IMG/VR virus record: IMGVR_UViG_3300043607_000069
Location: 1 to 37,690 of that record
DNA length: 37,690 nucleotides
Reading direction: 5' to 3' (one strand)
From: a virus
Shown: positions 28,656 to 35,691 of the stretch, piece by piece
How positions within the stretch are numbered: the stretch's first letter is position 1
Layout: each line of letters opens with the position of its first letter
Notes under the pieces: model-generated
Databases searched by the model: none
What the model was told of the DNA's origin: nothing
What the model saw: the letters and a program-made list of their open reading frames with translations, nothing else
Translations under genes and position numbers: made by a program

Positions 28656-29135
28656 ATGAAATATGTGTGGGCAGACGGATCAATGTTCACGTCAAAACAA
28701 TTTGATCCGAACGTTGTAGGTGAGTATCTCGTAGAAAGGAAAATCGACACGGCGGAAAAGTTCGTGGAGGATGCAACCTCCATGACATCCCCGCTTCACA
28801 TGTTCATTGACTGGGATAATCAAACGGCCGCGCACGAATACCGTTTGGTTCAAGCACGATCCGTTATCCGTTCTCTGAAGGTCGTATACGAGAAGTCGAA
28901 CGGGAAGGCCTATAGTGTGAAAGCGTTCACACACCTTCGATCCATAGGAGCGTATGCTCACGTGGTCAAGATTCGGTCAATGGTATCACTTCGAGAGGAG
29001 GCTATTCAACAAGCATTGCACGACATGGAAGCGTTCACACGTCGATTTGAGTCATATCGGGAACTCGCAAAGATCGGTAGCATGGCTCAGCGGCAGATTT
29101 CGAAGCTGCTGAAAAAACGAAAACGTATCGCTTGA
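28656..29135 (+). CDS. Conserved phage protein, unknown
   Basis: A 159-residue product (MKYVWADGSMFTSKQFDPNV) with AAAGGAG upstream. It matches a common phage pattern: an opening Y.W.DGS, then AEKFVEDATSMTSPLHMFID, WDNQTAAHEYRLVQARSVIR, and a helical C-terminal half with KIRSMVSLREEAIQQALHDM. Function in other phages is not established. It is directly downstream of the pentamer array, which might control it or be its target. Confidence 0.7.
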   Translation: MKYVWADGSMFTSKQFDPNVVGEYLVERKIDTAEKFVEDATSMTSPLHMFIDWDNQTAAHEYRLVQARSVIRSLKVVYEKSNGKAYSVKAFTHLRSIGAYAHVVKIRSMVSLREEAIQQALHDMEAFTRRFESYRELAKIGSMAQRQISKLLKKRKRIA

Positions 29136-29146
29136 AGGAGATGATG

Positions 29147-29419
29147 ATGGAGGAGAAGAAGGTGCATTGGTTGCAGACGCCGGAAGGGAAGAAGAGGATG
29201 TCACGCATTCAGAAAAGGAAGTGGCGCGAGAAGAAGAAGACTGCCACGTCGTCGAAGGCGGAGACGCTCATCAAGAAGAAGGTCGGCAAGCAAGCCATGA
29301 CGATGCGCGTCGATCAATACGTACGTGTCGCCAAGATCGCCGTCGCCGCCAATGAGGTACCGGTGTTGATGCAGGCTATGAAGGACGCCGTGTTCATGCA
29401 CATGTGGGGTGGAAAATGA
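29147..29419 (+). CDS. Small basic protein with TPEGKKRM motif
   Basis: A 90-residue product (MEEKKVHWLQTPEGKKRMSR). Three ATGs stand in a row; the third is 6 bases after AAGGAG and is chosen. 'WLQTPEGKKRMSRIQKRKW' is a NUMOD-like basic helix motif found in small DNA-binding phage proteins. A second part (MTMRVDQYVRVAKIAVAANE) is helical. DNA binding is likely but unproven. Confidence 0.6.
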   Translation: MEEKKVHWLQTPEGKKRMSRIQKRKWREKKKTATSSKAETLIKKKVGKQAMTMRVDQYVRVAKIAVAANEVPVLMQAMKDAVFMHMWGGK

Positions 29420-29634
29420 AGAAACGATGTCAACCGCGCATCCCTGGTGTGGTGCGTGAGCCGTCCCACACGTCGTTGTTACCGGAGATCAACCGAGAGC
29501 TCCAACGCATTGCTGCGAAGTACGGCGTGTCACCGTCATGGGTGCGTGCGACCATTCTCGCCGACGCACTGAAGATCCGTCGTCAACCTCGGTACTACAT
29601 GGAGGAGGTCCCGAAGAAACGGAGACGCGCATGA
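29416..29634 (+). CDS. Small helical DNA-binding-like protein
   Basis: A 72-residue product (MKKRCQPRIPGVVREPSHTS), ATGA-coupled. INRELQRIAAKYGVSPSWVR then ATILADALKI looks like a helix-turn-helix or RHH-type region (the 'YGVSPSWVR' turn). The end is basic (PKKRRRA). A regulator or DNA-architectural protein is possible. Confidence 0.6.
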   Translation: MKKRCQPRIPGVVREPSHTSLLPEINRELQRIAAKYGVSPSWVRATILADALKIRRQPRYYMEEVPKKRRRA

Positions 29635-29780
29635 AAAAGAAAAAGCGGACTCCGAAACGAAAGCGAGTCGAACGTAGAAAGAGGACACGCCAGATACACG
29701 TCATCGATGAGAACACAAGCTATCGTGACGAGTTGTTGGCGCGGACTGAGTTAACCAGTTTCTTTTTGAAGAGGTACTGA
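29631..29780 (+). CDS. 49-residue very basic protein
   Basis: MKKKKRTPKRKRVERRKRTR is almost all Lys/Arg, followed by QIHVIDENTSYRDELLARTE and a final FFLKRY. The basic start would bind nucleic acid non-specifically. Coupled by ATGA to the gene before it. Confidence 0.6.
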   Translation: MKKKKRTPKRKRVERRKRTRQIHVIDENTSYRDELLARTELTSFFLKRY

Positions 29781-29781
29781 C

Positions 29782-29997
29782 GTGGCAAAGAAAACACTGG
29801 GCAAGAACATCGAGTACTCAATCGACGGCAGCAAGCTCACGATGGTCGTGGACCTCAGCAAGGATTTCGGACCGTCGGCGTCGGGCAAGACCGTCATCAT
29901 CGCATCGTCCGAAGGCAACAAGGACGTTGGCGATGTCAAGGTCGGCCTGAACATCTACAAGTATCCGGATGCAAAGGCCGCGAAGGCGAAGAAATGA
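29782..29997 (+). CDS. Small protein with IEYSIDGSKL..VVDLSKDFG motif
   Basis: A 71-residue product started at GTG (29782), read as MAKKTLGKNIEYSIDGSKLT. The text MVVDLSKDFGPSASGKTVII, then ASSEGNKDV and VGLNIYK resembles a small phage protein family of unknown role, with alternating beta strands. The stop and next ATG overlap (ATGA). Confidence 0.65.
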   Translation: MAKKTLGKNIEYSIDGSKLTMVVDLSKDFGPSASGKTVIIASSEGNKDVGDVKVGLNIYKYPDAKAAKAKK

Positions 29998-30233
29998 ATC
30001 CGCTGGCAGTAGGGGATCGTGTCTCTACACGTGGATGGTTGTCGCGACAAGAGTCTGATCGTGTCGGCACCGTGGTGGAATTGTATCGCGGTGTGCCATC
30101 TGCACTTGATAAGGGCGTCGAGCTTGTAGCCGTGTGCTGGGACGACAACGGTCGCACCGAGCGCGGTTACATTTTGGCATCAGGAAGCTTGACGAAAATT
30201 CCATCCGACCCGACGCCAATCGGAGAGGCTTAA
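29994..30233 (+). CDS. Unknown 79-residue SH3-like protein
   Basis: MNPLAVGDRVSTRGWLSRQE, followed by RVGTVVELYRGVPSALDKGV and AVCWDDNGRTERGYILASGS. The 'VGDRV...G..G.V......V.WD' pattern suggests a small SH3-like beta barrel of the kind that binds protein or DNA. No specific role is known. Confidence 0.6.
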   Translation: MNPLAVGDRVSTRGWLSRQESDRVGTVVELYRGVPSALDKGVELVAVCWDDNGRTERGYILASGSLTKIPSDPTPIGEA

Positions 30234-30244
30234 CTTGCTGTGCG

Positions 30245-30301
30245 GCCGGGGGATAAATTTTATCGCGTGAACCGCTCGGTTCAGAGGGATAATCCCCCGG
30301 C
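30245..30301 (+). promoter_or_regulatory. Nested hairpin in the leader of the third winged-helix gene
   Basis: GCCGGGGGAT (30245-30254) pairs perfectly with ATCCCCCGGC (30292-30301). Inside, TGAACC (30268-30273) and GGTTCA (30278-30283) form a second perfect stem with loop GCTC. A T-run is absent. The 115-base gap 30234-30348 holds no clear gene apart from a GTG frame I do not trust. Confidence 0.6.
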
Positions 30302-30348
30302 TCGAACGGCGTGGAGATGGTGGCGGCGGAGGCGGAAATCAAACGCAC

Positions 30349-31017
30349 ATGAAAATTCATTTGCGACACGCGGTGACGCGCGCAGTCCGTCCCACGGTCA
30401 TCCTTCGAAAAAGGAAGGTGTCAAAACTAGAAACAGCACTTTACATGCGGCCATTGTTTCGAGACCCGAAGTTTCCGCAGGGTACGCCGATCAACGATTC
30501 GTTGATGCTTCGGCTGCGCTGCGGTCACATCGTGATCCGGCCGCAACATCCGTTGAAGATTCGAAAGCTGGTCTACTGTCCAATGTGCTTTATGTTGTGG
30601 ACCGAACGGATGGCCATCGATGCGATCTCGAAGTCGAATCAACGGAAACGAATTCGTAAACAGGCAACACAACAACAGGAGATAGGTGAGATCATGGCGA
30701 AGAAAAAGACCACTGGTGACGATCGTCGCGGCCGAAAGACATTCGAGTTCGCAAAGGAAGCGAAGGACCTGGTAGACGAGACCATCATGGGCGTCGTCTA
30801 CAACGCCATCAAGAAAATGAAGTCAGGCACCGTTGCCGACATCAGTGAGGCTGCTGTCAAAGGCGGTCTCAAGGATTACACCGGGCAGGATCCGCTCACC
30901 CAGACCGGTGTGTGGCTCAACCGCATGGTCAGCAAAGGCTACGTGCGGAAGGTGAAGACCGACAACAGCGCGAAGAAGAAGGTCGTGCTGAAGCTGAAGA
31001 AGAAGAAGGCCGCGTAG
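30349..31017 (+). CDS. Cys-pair plus winged-helix protein, paralogue 3
   Basis: A 222-residue protein with LRCGHIVIRPQHPLKIRKLV and YCPMCF near residues 56-80, a likely zinc site. A basic linker follows, and then residues 143-205 (VVYNAIKKMKSGTVADISEA, GLKDYTGQDPLTQTGVWLNR) form the winged-helix-like domain shared with the proteins at 23240 and 25645. Its end is very Lys-rich. An internal ATG at 30691 (MAKKKTTGDDRRGRK) has AGGTGAGATC upstream and could give a DNA-binding part alone. There is no clear Shine-Dalgarno for the long form. Confidence 0.62.
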   Translation: MKIHLRHAVTRAVRPTVILRKRKVSKLETALYMRPLFRDPKFPQGTPINDSLMLRLRCGHIVIRPQHPLKIRKLVYCPMCFMLWTERMAIDAISKSNQRKRIRKQATQQQEIGEIMAKKKTTGDDRRGRKTFEFAKEAKDLVDETIMGVVYNAIKKMKSGTVADISEAAVKGGLKDYTGQDPLTQTGVWLNRMVSKGYVRKVKTDNSAKKKVVLKLKKKKAA

Positions 31018-31023
31018 GTTGTC

Positions 31024-31422
31024 ATGAAAAGAAAGCGGCATCCCGTAACACGTGAATCATCTCATGGGGTGCCGCTTTCGTTCTTCATGGATGACAAGGA
31101 CTTGACGGAACAAAGGACAAAGCGGATGCCTAATCGAATGGTCGGCACGGTCGCCGGAGTGAACCGGGACAAGGGATTCTTTTTCATCTGCGGACCGGAT
31201 GGTCGGGATTACTTTGCTTTTGCAAAGGATCTCCCGAACCATCTATCACTCAACACACTCATCACGCAGGTGACACGGATTCGGTTCTCCGCTCGTGAAC
31301 CGGAACCGGTAAAGGGTCCGGCTGCCTACGCTCTCGAGATCGTAGAAGAACAGCCGGATGATCCGACAGCGAAGCAACTCGGAATGGAGAAGGAGAAGAG
31401 GTATGATGATTCACGACGATGA
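31024..31422 (+). CDS. Cold-shock-domain-like protein
   Basis: A 132-residue product. From residue about 40, GTVAGVNRDKGFFFICGPDG and DYFAFAKDLPN match the cold-shock OB-fold, with RNP1-like KGFFFI and RNP2-like DYFAF. The last strands (ITQVTRIRFSAREPEPVKGP) follow. It probably binds single-stranded RNA or DNA and could act as an RNA chaperone or antiterminator. The N-terminal 35 residues are basic and disordered. A shorter form starting MPNRMVGT is possible. Confidence 0.7.
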   Translation: MKRKRHPVTRESSHGVPLSFFMDDKDLTEQRTKRMPNRMVGTVAGVNRDKGFFFICGPDGRDYFAFAKDLPNHLSLNTLITQVTRIRFSAREPEPVKGPAAYALEIVEEQPDDPTAKQLGMEKEKRYDDSRR

Positions 31423-31843
31423 TGACGTCTCTGGTTGGGGCACAGACGATCGGGCTGGCAGTCCCGCCGAAACCATGACGCTCGTCATCCTGCTCATTTG
31501 CGTCGCGCTGATGTTTCTGTCAGCCTGTCCGGTACAGGCACAGACGCTCACCAACGCCGATCTCGGCAAACCGTTGACCGCGAAACAAACTCCGGCTGAA
31601 GCGATCACCATCCTTCAGTCGCACCAATATCAGACACCGGTGGTCTGCCGATGTGACGGACCGACGGTGACGATCCTCAGCACCAAGACGCCGACACTCG
31701 GACCGTGGGACTTCCCAGAACCTACGCCCGCACGACGTCTGGACGGAACGCGTGTTGACGATCCACCGACGGTATACGGGATCCCACCCTACTGGCCAGT
31801 GTTTGTTTCCTACCCTACCGAGATACGGCGGCACCACCGATGA
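31403..31843 (+). CDS. Secreted or lipoprotein-like protein
   Basis: A 146-residue product (MMIHDDDDVSGWGTDDRAGS). A hydrophobic segment TLVILLICVALMFLSACPVQ (about residues 26-45) ends in LSAC, a lipobox-like string, then AQTLTNADLGKPLTAK. If started at the inner ATG (31475) it would be a normal signal sequence or lipoprotein precursor. From the first ATG the acidic N-part would be cytoplasmic. The mature part has VVCRCDGPTVTILSTKTPTL and a Pro-rich end. A role in entry exclusion is conceivable, without direct evidence. Confidence 0.62.
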   Translation: MMIHDDDDVSGWGTDDRAGSPAETMTLVILLICVALMFLSACPVQAQTLTNADLGKPLTAKQTPAEAITILQSHQYQTPVVCRCDGPTVTILSTKTPTLGPWDFPEPTPARRLDGTRVDDPPTVYGIPPYWPVFVSYPTEIRRHHR

Positions 31844-31923
31844 TCTGGGTAGTCGGGTGGTTGTGCTACGTGGCGGGATTTCTAACCGGCGTCGCCTTCG
31901 GACGAGGCCTACGAGTCAAGTAA
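31840..31923 (+). CDS. 27-residue membrane peptide
   Basis: MIWVVGWLCYVAGFLTGVAF, then GRGLRVK, ATGA-coupled to the gene before it. One hydrophobic helix with GxxxG-like spacing and a basic C-terminus. It stands between the secreted-like protein and the helicase gene. Confidence 0.5.
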   Translation: MIWVVGWLCYVAGFLTGVAFGRGLRVK

Positions 31924-31926
31924 ACA

Positions 31927-33255
31927 ATGCGCAAGACGTTTCTCAAGCACCAGGATGAGGCCATGGCCTACGCTCGCAAGCGGAAAGCCATTGGTCTCTT
32001 CCTGGCCATGCGTCTGGGCAAGACTCCGGTGGCCATTCGTTGGGCACGTGAACAGAAGCTACGTAAGGTGTTAGTGGTCGCACCGCTCGATGTCCTCCCA
32101 GGCATGCAGTGGGAAGATGAAATCAAACAAGAAAGCAAACGGCCGGTTCACATTTGGCCGAATGAGAAAAAGGACGCATGGCTCACGGCGGCATCCTCCA
32201 GTACTGTCGGATGGTTTGGCATCAACTACGAAGCCGTCCGCAACCGTCCAGAGATTCTCGACTTGGACTGGGACGGTATCATCCTCGACGAGTCCACCAA
32301 GATTCGAAACCCCAAAGCACAGATCACCAAACTCCTCCTCCGCAATACCGACCACATTGAACACCGCGCGATCCTCTCCGGTCTTCCCAATCCTGAATCT
32401 CCGCTCGATCTCTTCTGCCAGATGAAATTCCTTCACGGCACTTTCCTCGGCTTCGAGAACTACTGGGCCTTCCGCCAATCCAAATTCAATCAAATCGGTT
32501 ACATGTGGTTTCCAAGGAAGGGTGTCGTCGAACAAATCAAGAAGGCTATCCACAGCCAGTGCTTCATCCGGTCGCAGCGTCAGGTCGGCATGGGAAACAA
32601 GAAGGTGTGCGAACGTCGGTACGTCTACATGACCCCGGCTCAGGCACGGTTGCAGAAAGAAATCGAACGCGAGTTTACTGCCGGCCAGTACAGTACCAAA
32701 TGGGCACCGGTACAACAGACTTGGTTGGCACGACTGGCAGGAGGCTTCGCTCCTGGTCTTGAGATGTTGACAGACAACAAACTACGACTGTTGAAACAGA
32801 TCATCACCGAGGAGAAACCGAAAGAACAGATCGTGGTCTGGTTCCGGTTCACATCCGAGATCAAAGCCGCGTATGCGATGTTGCAAAAAGCCAAGGTCAG
32901 TTGTAAGGTCATTCGCGGTCGTACACCGAAGAAGAAACGGCCGATCATCCAGCGGAAGTTTCATGCCGGCACCTATCGAGTCTTGTTGATGCAGGTGAAG
33001 GTCGGACAGTACGGATTGAATCTAGCTTGTGCGAACACCGCTATCTACTACAGCAACGCCTGGGACCATGAGGTACGCTCCCAGAGTATGCAGCGGATCG
33101 AGCACATGATGAAGAAAGTGCCGCTGCTGTATATTGATCTCATCACCAAGAATTCGGTGGACGAAGCCGTGTTGGATGCGTTGCAGGAAAAGAAGCGAGA
33201 CTCCAAACGATTCCTCCGTGACGTGATGACGAACTTCCTCCAACGTGCCGCGTGA
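31927..33255 (+). CDS. SNF2-type helicase
   Basis: A 442-residue protein with motif I AMRLGKT (27-33), a motif Ia-like VVAPLDVL, motif II LDEST (120-124), a motif III-like ILSGLPNP and, in the second domain, VGQYGLNLACANTAIYYSNA and SQSMQRIEHMMKK. Motif VI lacks the usual Q-R-x-x-R-x-G-Q order and reads QRIEHMMKK. It would use ATP to move on double-stranded DNA, in replication restart or recombination, as in other phages with a small SNF2 protein. The start lies 3 bases after the preceding stop and has no strong Shine-Dalgarno. Confidence 0.88.
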   Translation: MRKTFLKHQDEAMAYARKRKAIGLFLAMRLGKTPVAIRWAREQKLRKVLVVAPLDVLPGMQWEDEIKQESKRPVHIWPNEKKDAWLTAASSSTVGWFGINYEAVRNRPEILDLDWDGIILDESTKIRNPKAQITKLLLRNTDHIEHRAILSGLPNPESPLDLFCQMKFLHGTFLGFENYWAFRQSKFNQIGYMWFPRKGVVEQIKKAIHSQCFIRSQRQVGMGNKKVCERRYVYMTPAQARLQKEIEREFTAGQYSTKWAPVQQTWLARLAGGFAPGLEMLTDNKLRLLKQIITEEKPKEQIVVWFRFTSEIKAAYAMLQKAKVSCKVIRGRTPKKKRPIIQRKFHAGTYRVLLMQVKVGQYGLNLACANTAIYYSNAWDHEVRSQSMQRIEHMMKKVPLLYIDLITKNSVDEAVLDALQEKKRDSKRFLRDVMTNFLQRAA

Positions 33256-33461
33256 GACCGGAGCTCCGGAAGCCGCGTCAAATTCCCAGACCTCGCATCC
33301 CACTCCCACGCCATCCTTGTCCATGCAAAGCCAAGTATCCGTTCAGCTGCCGGAATCGTTCCGCGTTTAAAGACATGGTATGCTACGAGTGTTTCATCAA
33401 TTGCAAGGGTGAGAGCCACAAACCGTTTTACATTTCGATTAGGAGGAGGAGGAGAAGGTGA
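33252..33461 (+). CDS. Cys-rich small protein with poly-Arg end
   Basis: A 69-residue product at GTG, overlapping the helicase stop (GTGA). CPCKAKYPFSCRNRSAFKDM and VCYECFINCKGE hold six Cys, a likely zinc site. The C-terminal six residues are all Arg, coded by AGG/AGA codons that are the Shine-Dalgarno of the next gene, so the end may be only an effect of overlap. Confidence 0.55.
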   Translation: MRPELRKPRQIPRPRIPLPRHPCPCKAKYPFSCRNRSAFKDMVCYECFINCKGESHKPFYISIRRRRRR

Positions 33462-33796
33462 TGGGAGATCCCGAAGCGTTTAAGCACGTCCTCAGTCCAT
33501 GGAAACCGGAAACGAGTCCACTCCGGCTCGCATTGTTGGGGAAGTTTTTAGAGGAGCTCAACGAGTGTGCGTCAGCCGTCGCTCGGTGCATTATCCAGGG
33601 CATCGATGAAAGTGAACCGATCACCGGCCTGGTTAACCGTGAATGGCTATCCAAGGAGATCGCGGATGTACAGGCCACGATGCATCTGGTCCATGTGCAC
33701 TTCCGGTTGAACACCGTGGCCGTCAACGAACGCAAGTGGGCGAAGGCGCGACATCTCGGTGAGTGGCATCGTAAGATCGAAGCGGGAGAGATATGA
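33461..33796 (+). CDS. MazG-like nucleotide pyrophosphohydrolase
   Basis: A 111-residue all-helical protein. FLEELNE (29-35, Glu31/32/35) and WLSKEIADVQA (62-72, Glu66 and Asp69) are the two acidic motifs that bind Mg in MazG-type NTP pyrophosphatases. ARCIIQGIDESEPITGLVNR in between is a familiar phage variant. It would hydrolyse NTPs or dNTPs (for example modified or host-alarm nucleotides). The start overlaps the previous stop (TGATG) and the end overlaps the RuvC-like start (ATGA). Confidence 0.75.
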   Translation: MGDPEAFKHVLSPWKPETSPLRLALLGKFLEELNECASAVARCIIQGIDESEPITGLVNREWLSKEIADVQATMHLVHVHFRLNTVAVNERKWAKARHLGEWHRKIEAGEI

Positions 33797-34278
33797 GATC
33801 ACTACTCTCGGTCGATCCCGGTCTCACCGGTACTGGATGGGCGTTGTGGTTGGGTGATAAGATGCCCAACCGCATCGGCGTCATCAAGACCGGGAAGGGT
33901 GAGTGGTGGGAACGTGCCCAACAGATCGCCGACCAACTCGTAGCGTTGTGTGATCCGCGAACCCGCGTGGTCGCGGAGTTCACAGAGTACCATGCAGCGG
34001 CAACGTCGAATATGGGTTGGCGTACCGGAGATCTCCAACGGCTTACTTTCCTTTGCGGCGTCATCGCAGGCCGTGTCTACCCACGCACCTTCATTCCGAT
34101 CACCACGTCCGGATGGAAAGGACAACTGCCGAAGGACGTCGCCGCGAAGCGTGTTGAGAAGATCATCGGTGCGCATCATTGTCATCGACTCGGTTTACCA
34201 GAGATCAAGCGTCGGTCCGACACGCATGCCTGGGACGCCGTCGGCATTGGACTCTGGGCACTAGATCGATTCAACTAA
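33793..34278 (+). CDS. RuvC-like Holliday junction resolvase
   Basis: A 161-residue RNase H-fold protein. LSVDPGLTGTGWAL at residues 5-18 supplies Asp8; VVAEFTEY supplies Glu62; SDTHAWDAVGIGLWA supplies Asp143 and Asp148. These are the acidic residues expected of RuvC-type nucleases, which cut four-way DNA junctions. A structure-specific resolvase would clear branched DNA before packaging. It is coupled upstream by ATGA and followed by a structured leader. Confidence 0.78.
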   Translation: MRSLLSVDPGLTGTGWALWLGDKMPNRIGVIKTGKGEWWERAQQIADQLVALCDPRTRVVAEFTEYHAAATSNMGWRTGDLQRLTFLCGVIAGRVYPRTFIPITTSGWKGQLPKDVAAKRVEKIIGAHHCHRLGLPEIKRRSDTHAWDAVGIGLWALDRFN

Positions 34279-34411
34279 GCTGCGAGGATGATCACCTGTC
34301 AGGCCGCTCCCTTGGAAAAGGAGCCCCGGTCTGATGGGAGTCATCTGGGACCCATGTGACCCCGAGTGAGGATTTCGCAGTGACGGATCGGGGTATTAGA
34401 AAGAGGAGGAC
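34279..34411 (+). promoter_or_regulatory. Structured leader before the RecB-like gene
   Basis: No gene fits in these 133 bases. Helices seen: GCTCC/GGAGC (34306-34324), ATGGG/CCCAT (34334-34355) and ACCCCGA/TCGGGGT (34359-34394). CTGCGA (34280-34285) is complementary to TCGCAG (34375-34380) in the last loop, which would form a pseudoknot-like closure over the set. A Shine-Dalgarno (GAGGAGG) and ATG follow at once. It may be a cis-acting control RNA or a small RNA. No known riboswitch class was recognised. Confidence 0.55.
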
Positions 34412-35452
34412 ATGGGAAAAATTATTGCCTTGCGGCCGGTGACCGTAAAGACCTACAATCCGGAACGGGATGGAGTTAGTTTCAGCACATTACAGAAATT
34501 CAAGAACTGCCGAGAGCTCGCACGATTGCATCTCAAGGGATGGCGTCCACGTTCCACCAGCATGGGACAGGTGTTCGGCACCATCATGCACTCACTGCTC
34601 CAGAAAGTACTGGAGGACGTCCGTGCCGGCAAGTTGAAGAAGGCTCCGTCCACAGACTATGTGGTCAAGCATGTCGCGGTGATCGAGAAGCAATGGCGGT
34701 CAGAGAACCCGAAAGCGGATGCAGAGACACTGGAACGACTGGAGGTCACCTGCGCCATCGCTGAAGGTGTGTTGCCGATGTATTTTCGGTTCTGGCACAA
34801 AGACTTCAAGCTGCGTTGGAACAAACCAGAACATGAATTCCTGCATCCCTACGCGGTCGAGTATCCGCGTGGGCATCATCTGTACGGCAGCAAGAAGAAG
34901 ATGAAGACCTTCCTACGCGGGAAGATAGACGCCAGCTTTCATGAAGGCAGTGCCAAGCGTCCGTGGTTGTTCGAATCCAAATCCAAGTCTCGCATCGGAG
35001 AGTCTGGTGAATCCAATCTCACCGACATCCTCCCGCATGAGATGCAGGTTGGTATCTACCTGCTCATCCTCCAAATCATTTACAAAGGTAAAGTACCCGC
35101 CGGTCTTCTGTACAACATCGTGCGTCGTCCTACCGTGAAGCCGAAGAAGGGTGAGGACATGCAGACCTTCGCTCAGCGCATCATTCGTGATGTGCAAAAG
35201 CGACCAGAGTACTATTTTCTTCGGCTGCGAATGACCGTGGACAGTCAGGATCTCTTCCGACGCAAGCAAGAACTCGACGACGTAGTATCGGACTTCCTAC
35301 TGTGGTGGAAAGGTGAGAGTGGTCACTACAAGAATAGTGATTACTGCGAAAACAAATACGGCACTTGTATGTTCCTACCGATGTGCGGTCATGGAGACCG
35401 CAGTCGGTTCTATCAGAAGCAAGAGATCCTAACCGAGATGGAGGAAGCATGA
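34412..35452 (+). CDS. RecB/Cas4-type PD-(D/E)XK nuclease with Fe-S cysteines
   Basis: A 346-residue protein with SFSTLQKFKNCRELARLHLK at residues 23-42 and GTIMH (His60). The catalytic set is RGKIDASF (Asp173) and WLFESKSK (Glu188, Lys190), with MQVGIYLL (Gln212, Tyr216) after it. Four Cys (33, 312, 319, 325) are placed like those of the AddB/Cas4 iron-sulfur cluster: one early, three at the C-terminus. This would be a 5'-exonuclease or ssDNA nuclease acting in recombination. GAGGAGG lies 4 bases before the ATG. Confidence 0.85.
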   Translation: MGKIIALRPVTVKTYNPERDGVSFSTLQKFKNCRELARLHLKGWRPRSTSMGQVFGTIMHSLLQKVLEDVRAGKLKKAPSTDYVVKHVAVIEKQWRSENPKADAETLERLEVTCAIAEGVLPMYFRFWHKDFKLRWNKPEHEFLHPYAVEYPRGHHLYGSKKKMKTFLRGKIDASFHEGSAKRPWLFESKSKSRIGESGESNLTDILPHEMQVGIYLLILQIIYKGKVPAGLLYNIVRRPTVKPKKGEDMQTFAQRIIRDVQKRPEYYFLRLRMTVDSQDLFRRKQELDDVVSDFLLWWKGESGHYKNSDYCENKYGTCMFLPMCGHGDRSRFYQKQEILTEMEEA

Positions 35453-35691
35453 AACCGATTTCGTTTCCCGAACAAACACGCACGTGGACTGGCGGACCGG
35501 GCAGTGAGGTGAAAGATCTACCGGCCTTCAGCGACGATCGCGTCACCGTCACTTGCTGGACGTTGTCATGGCCTGAACGATTTGTTGTGCTCATGCGAGG
35601 ACGGGTGTGGCTTTCACAACTGAACTTCGGTAAGCCACTTCAACCGCAGAAGGTCAGCGCCAAATCTCCCTTCGTGGTGAGCAACGTATGA
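35449..35691 (+). CDS. Small conserved phage protein, unknown
   Basis: An 80-residue product starting MKPISFPEQTRTWTGGPGSE. The pattern FPEQT.TW, then LPAFSDDRVTVTCWTLSWPE and RFVVLMRGRVWLSQLNFGKP with LQPQ is a well-recurring small phage protein (CW.L...ER...L..G..WL..LNFG.PLQPQ). Its function is unknown. ATGA-coupled to the nuclease gene. Confidence 0.75.
   Translation: MKPISFPEQTRTWTGGPGSEVKDLPAFSDDRVTVTCWTLSWPERFVVLMRGRVWLSQLNFGKPLQPQKVSAKSPFVVSNV

Noticed and set aside
30240-30659. GTG-started 139-codon frame overlapping the third winged-helix gene
   Set aside because: From 30349 on it overlaps a frame with a clear Cys pair, and its own later part is low-quality text. The first 30 codons could still be real, but nothing supports it beyond the open frame.
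33256-33460. Treating the gap after the helicase as non-coding
   Set aside because: A GTGA-coupled frame with six Cys in a sensible pattern was judged more likely than an empty gap.
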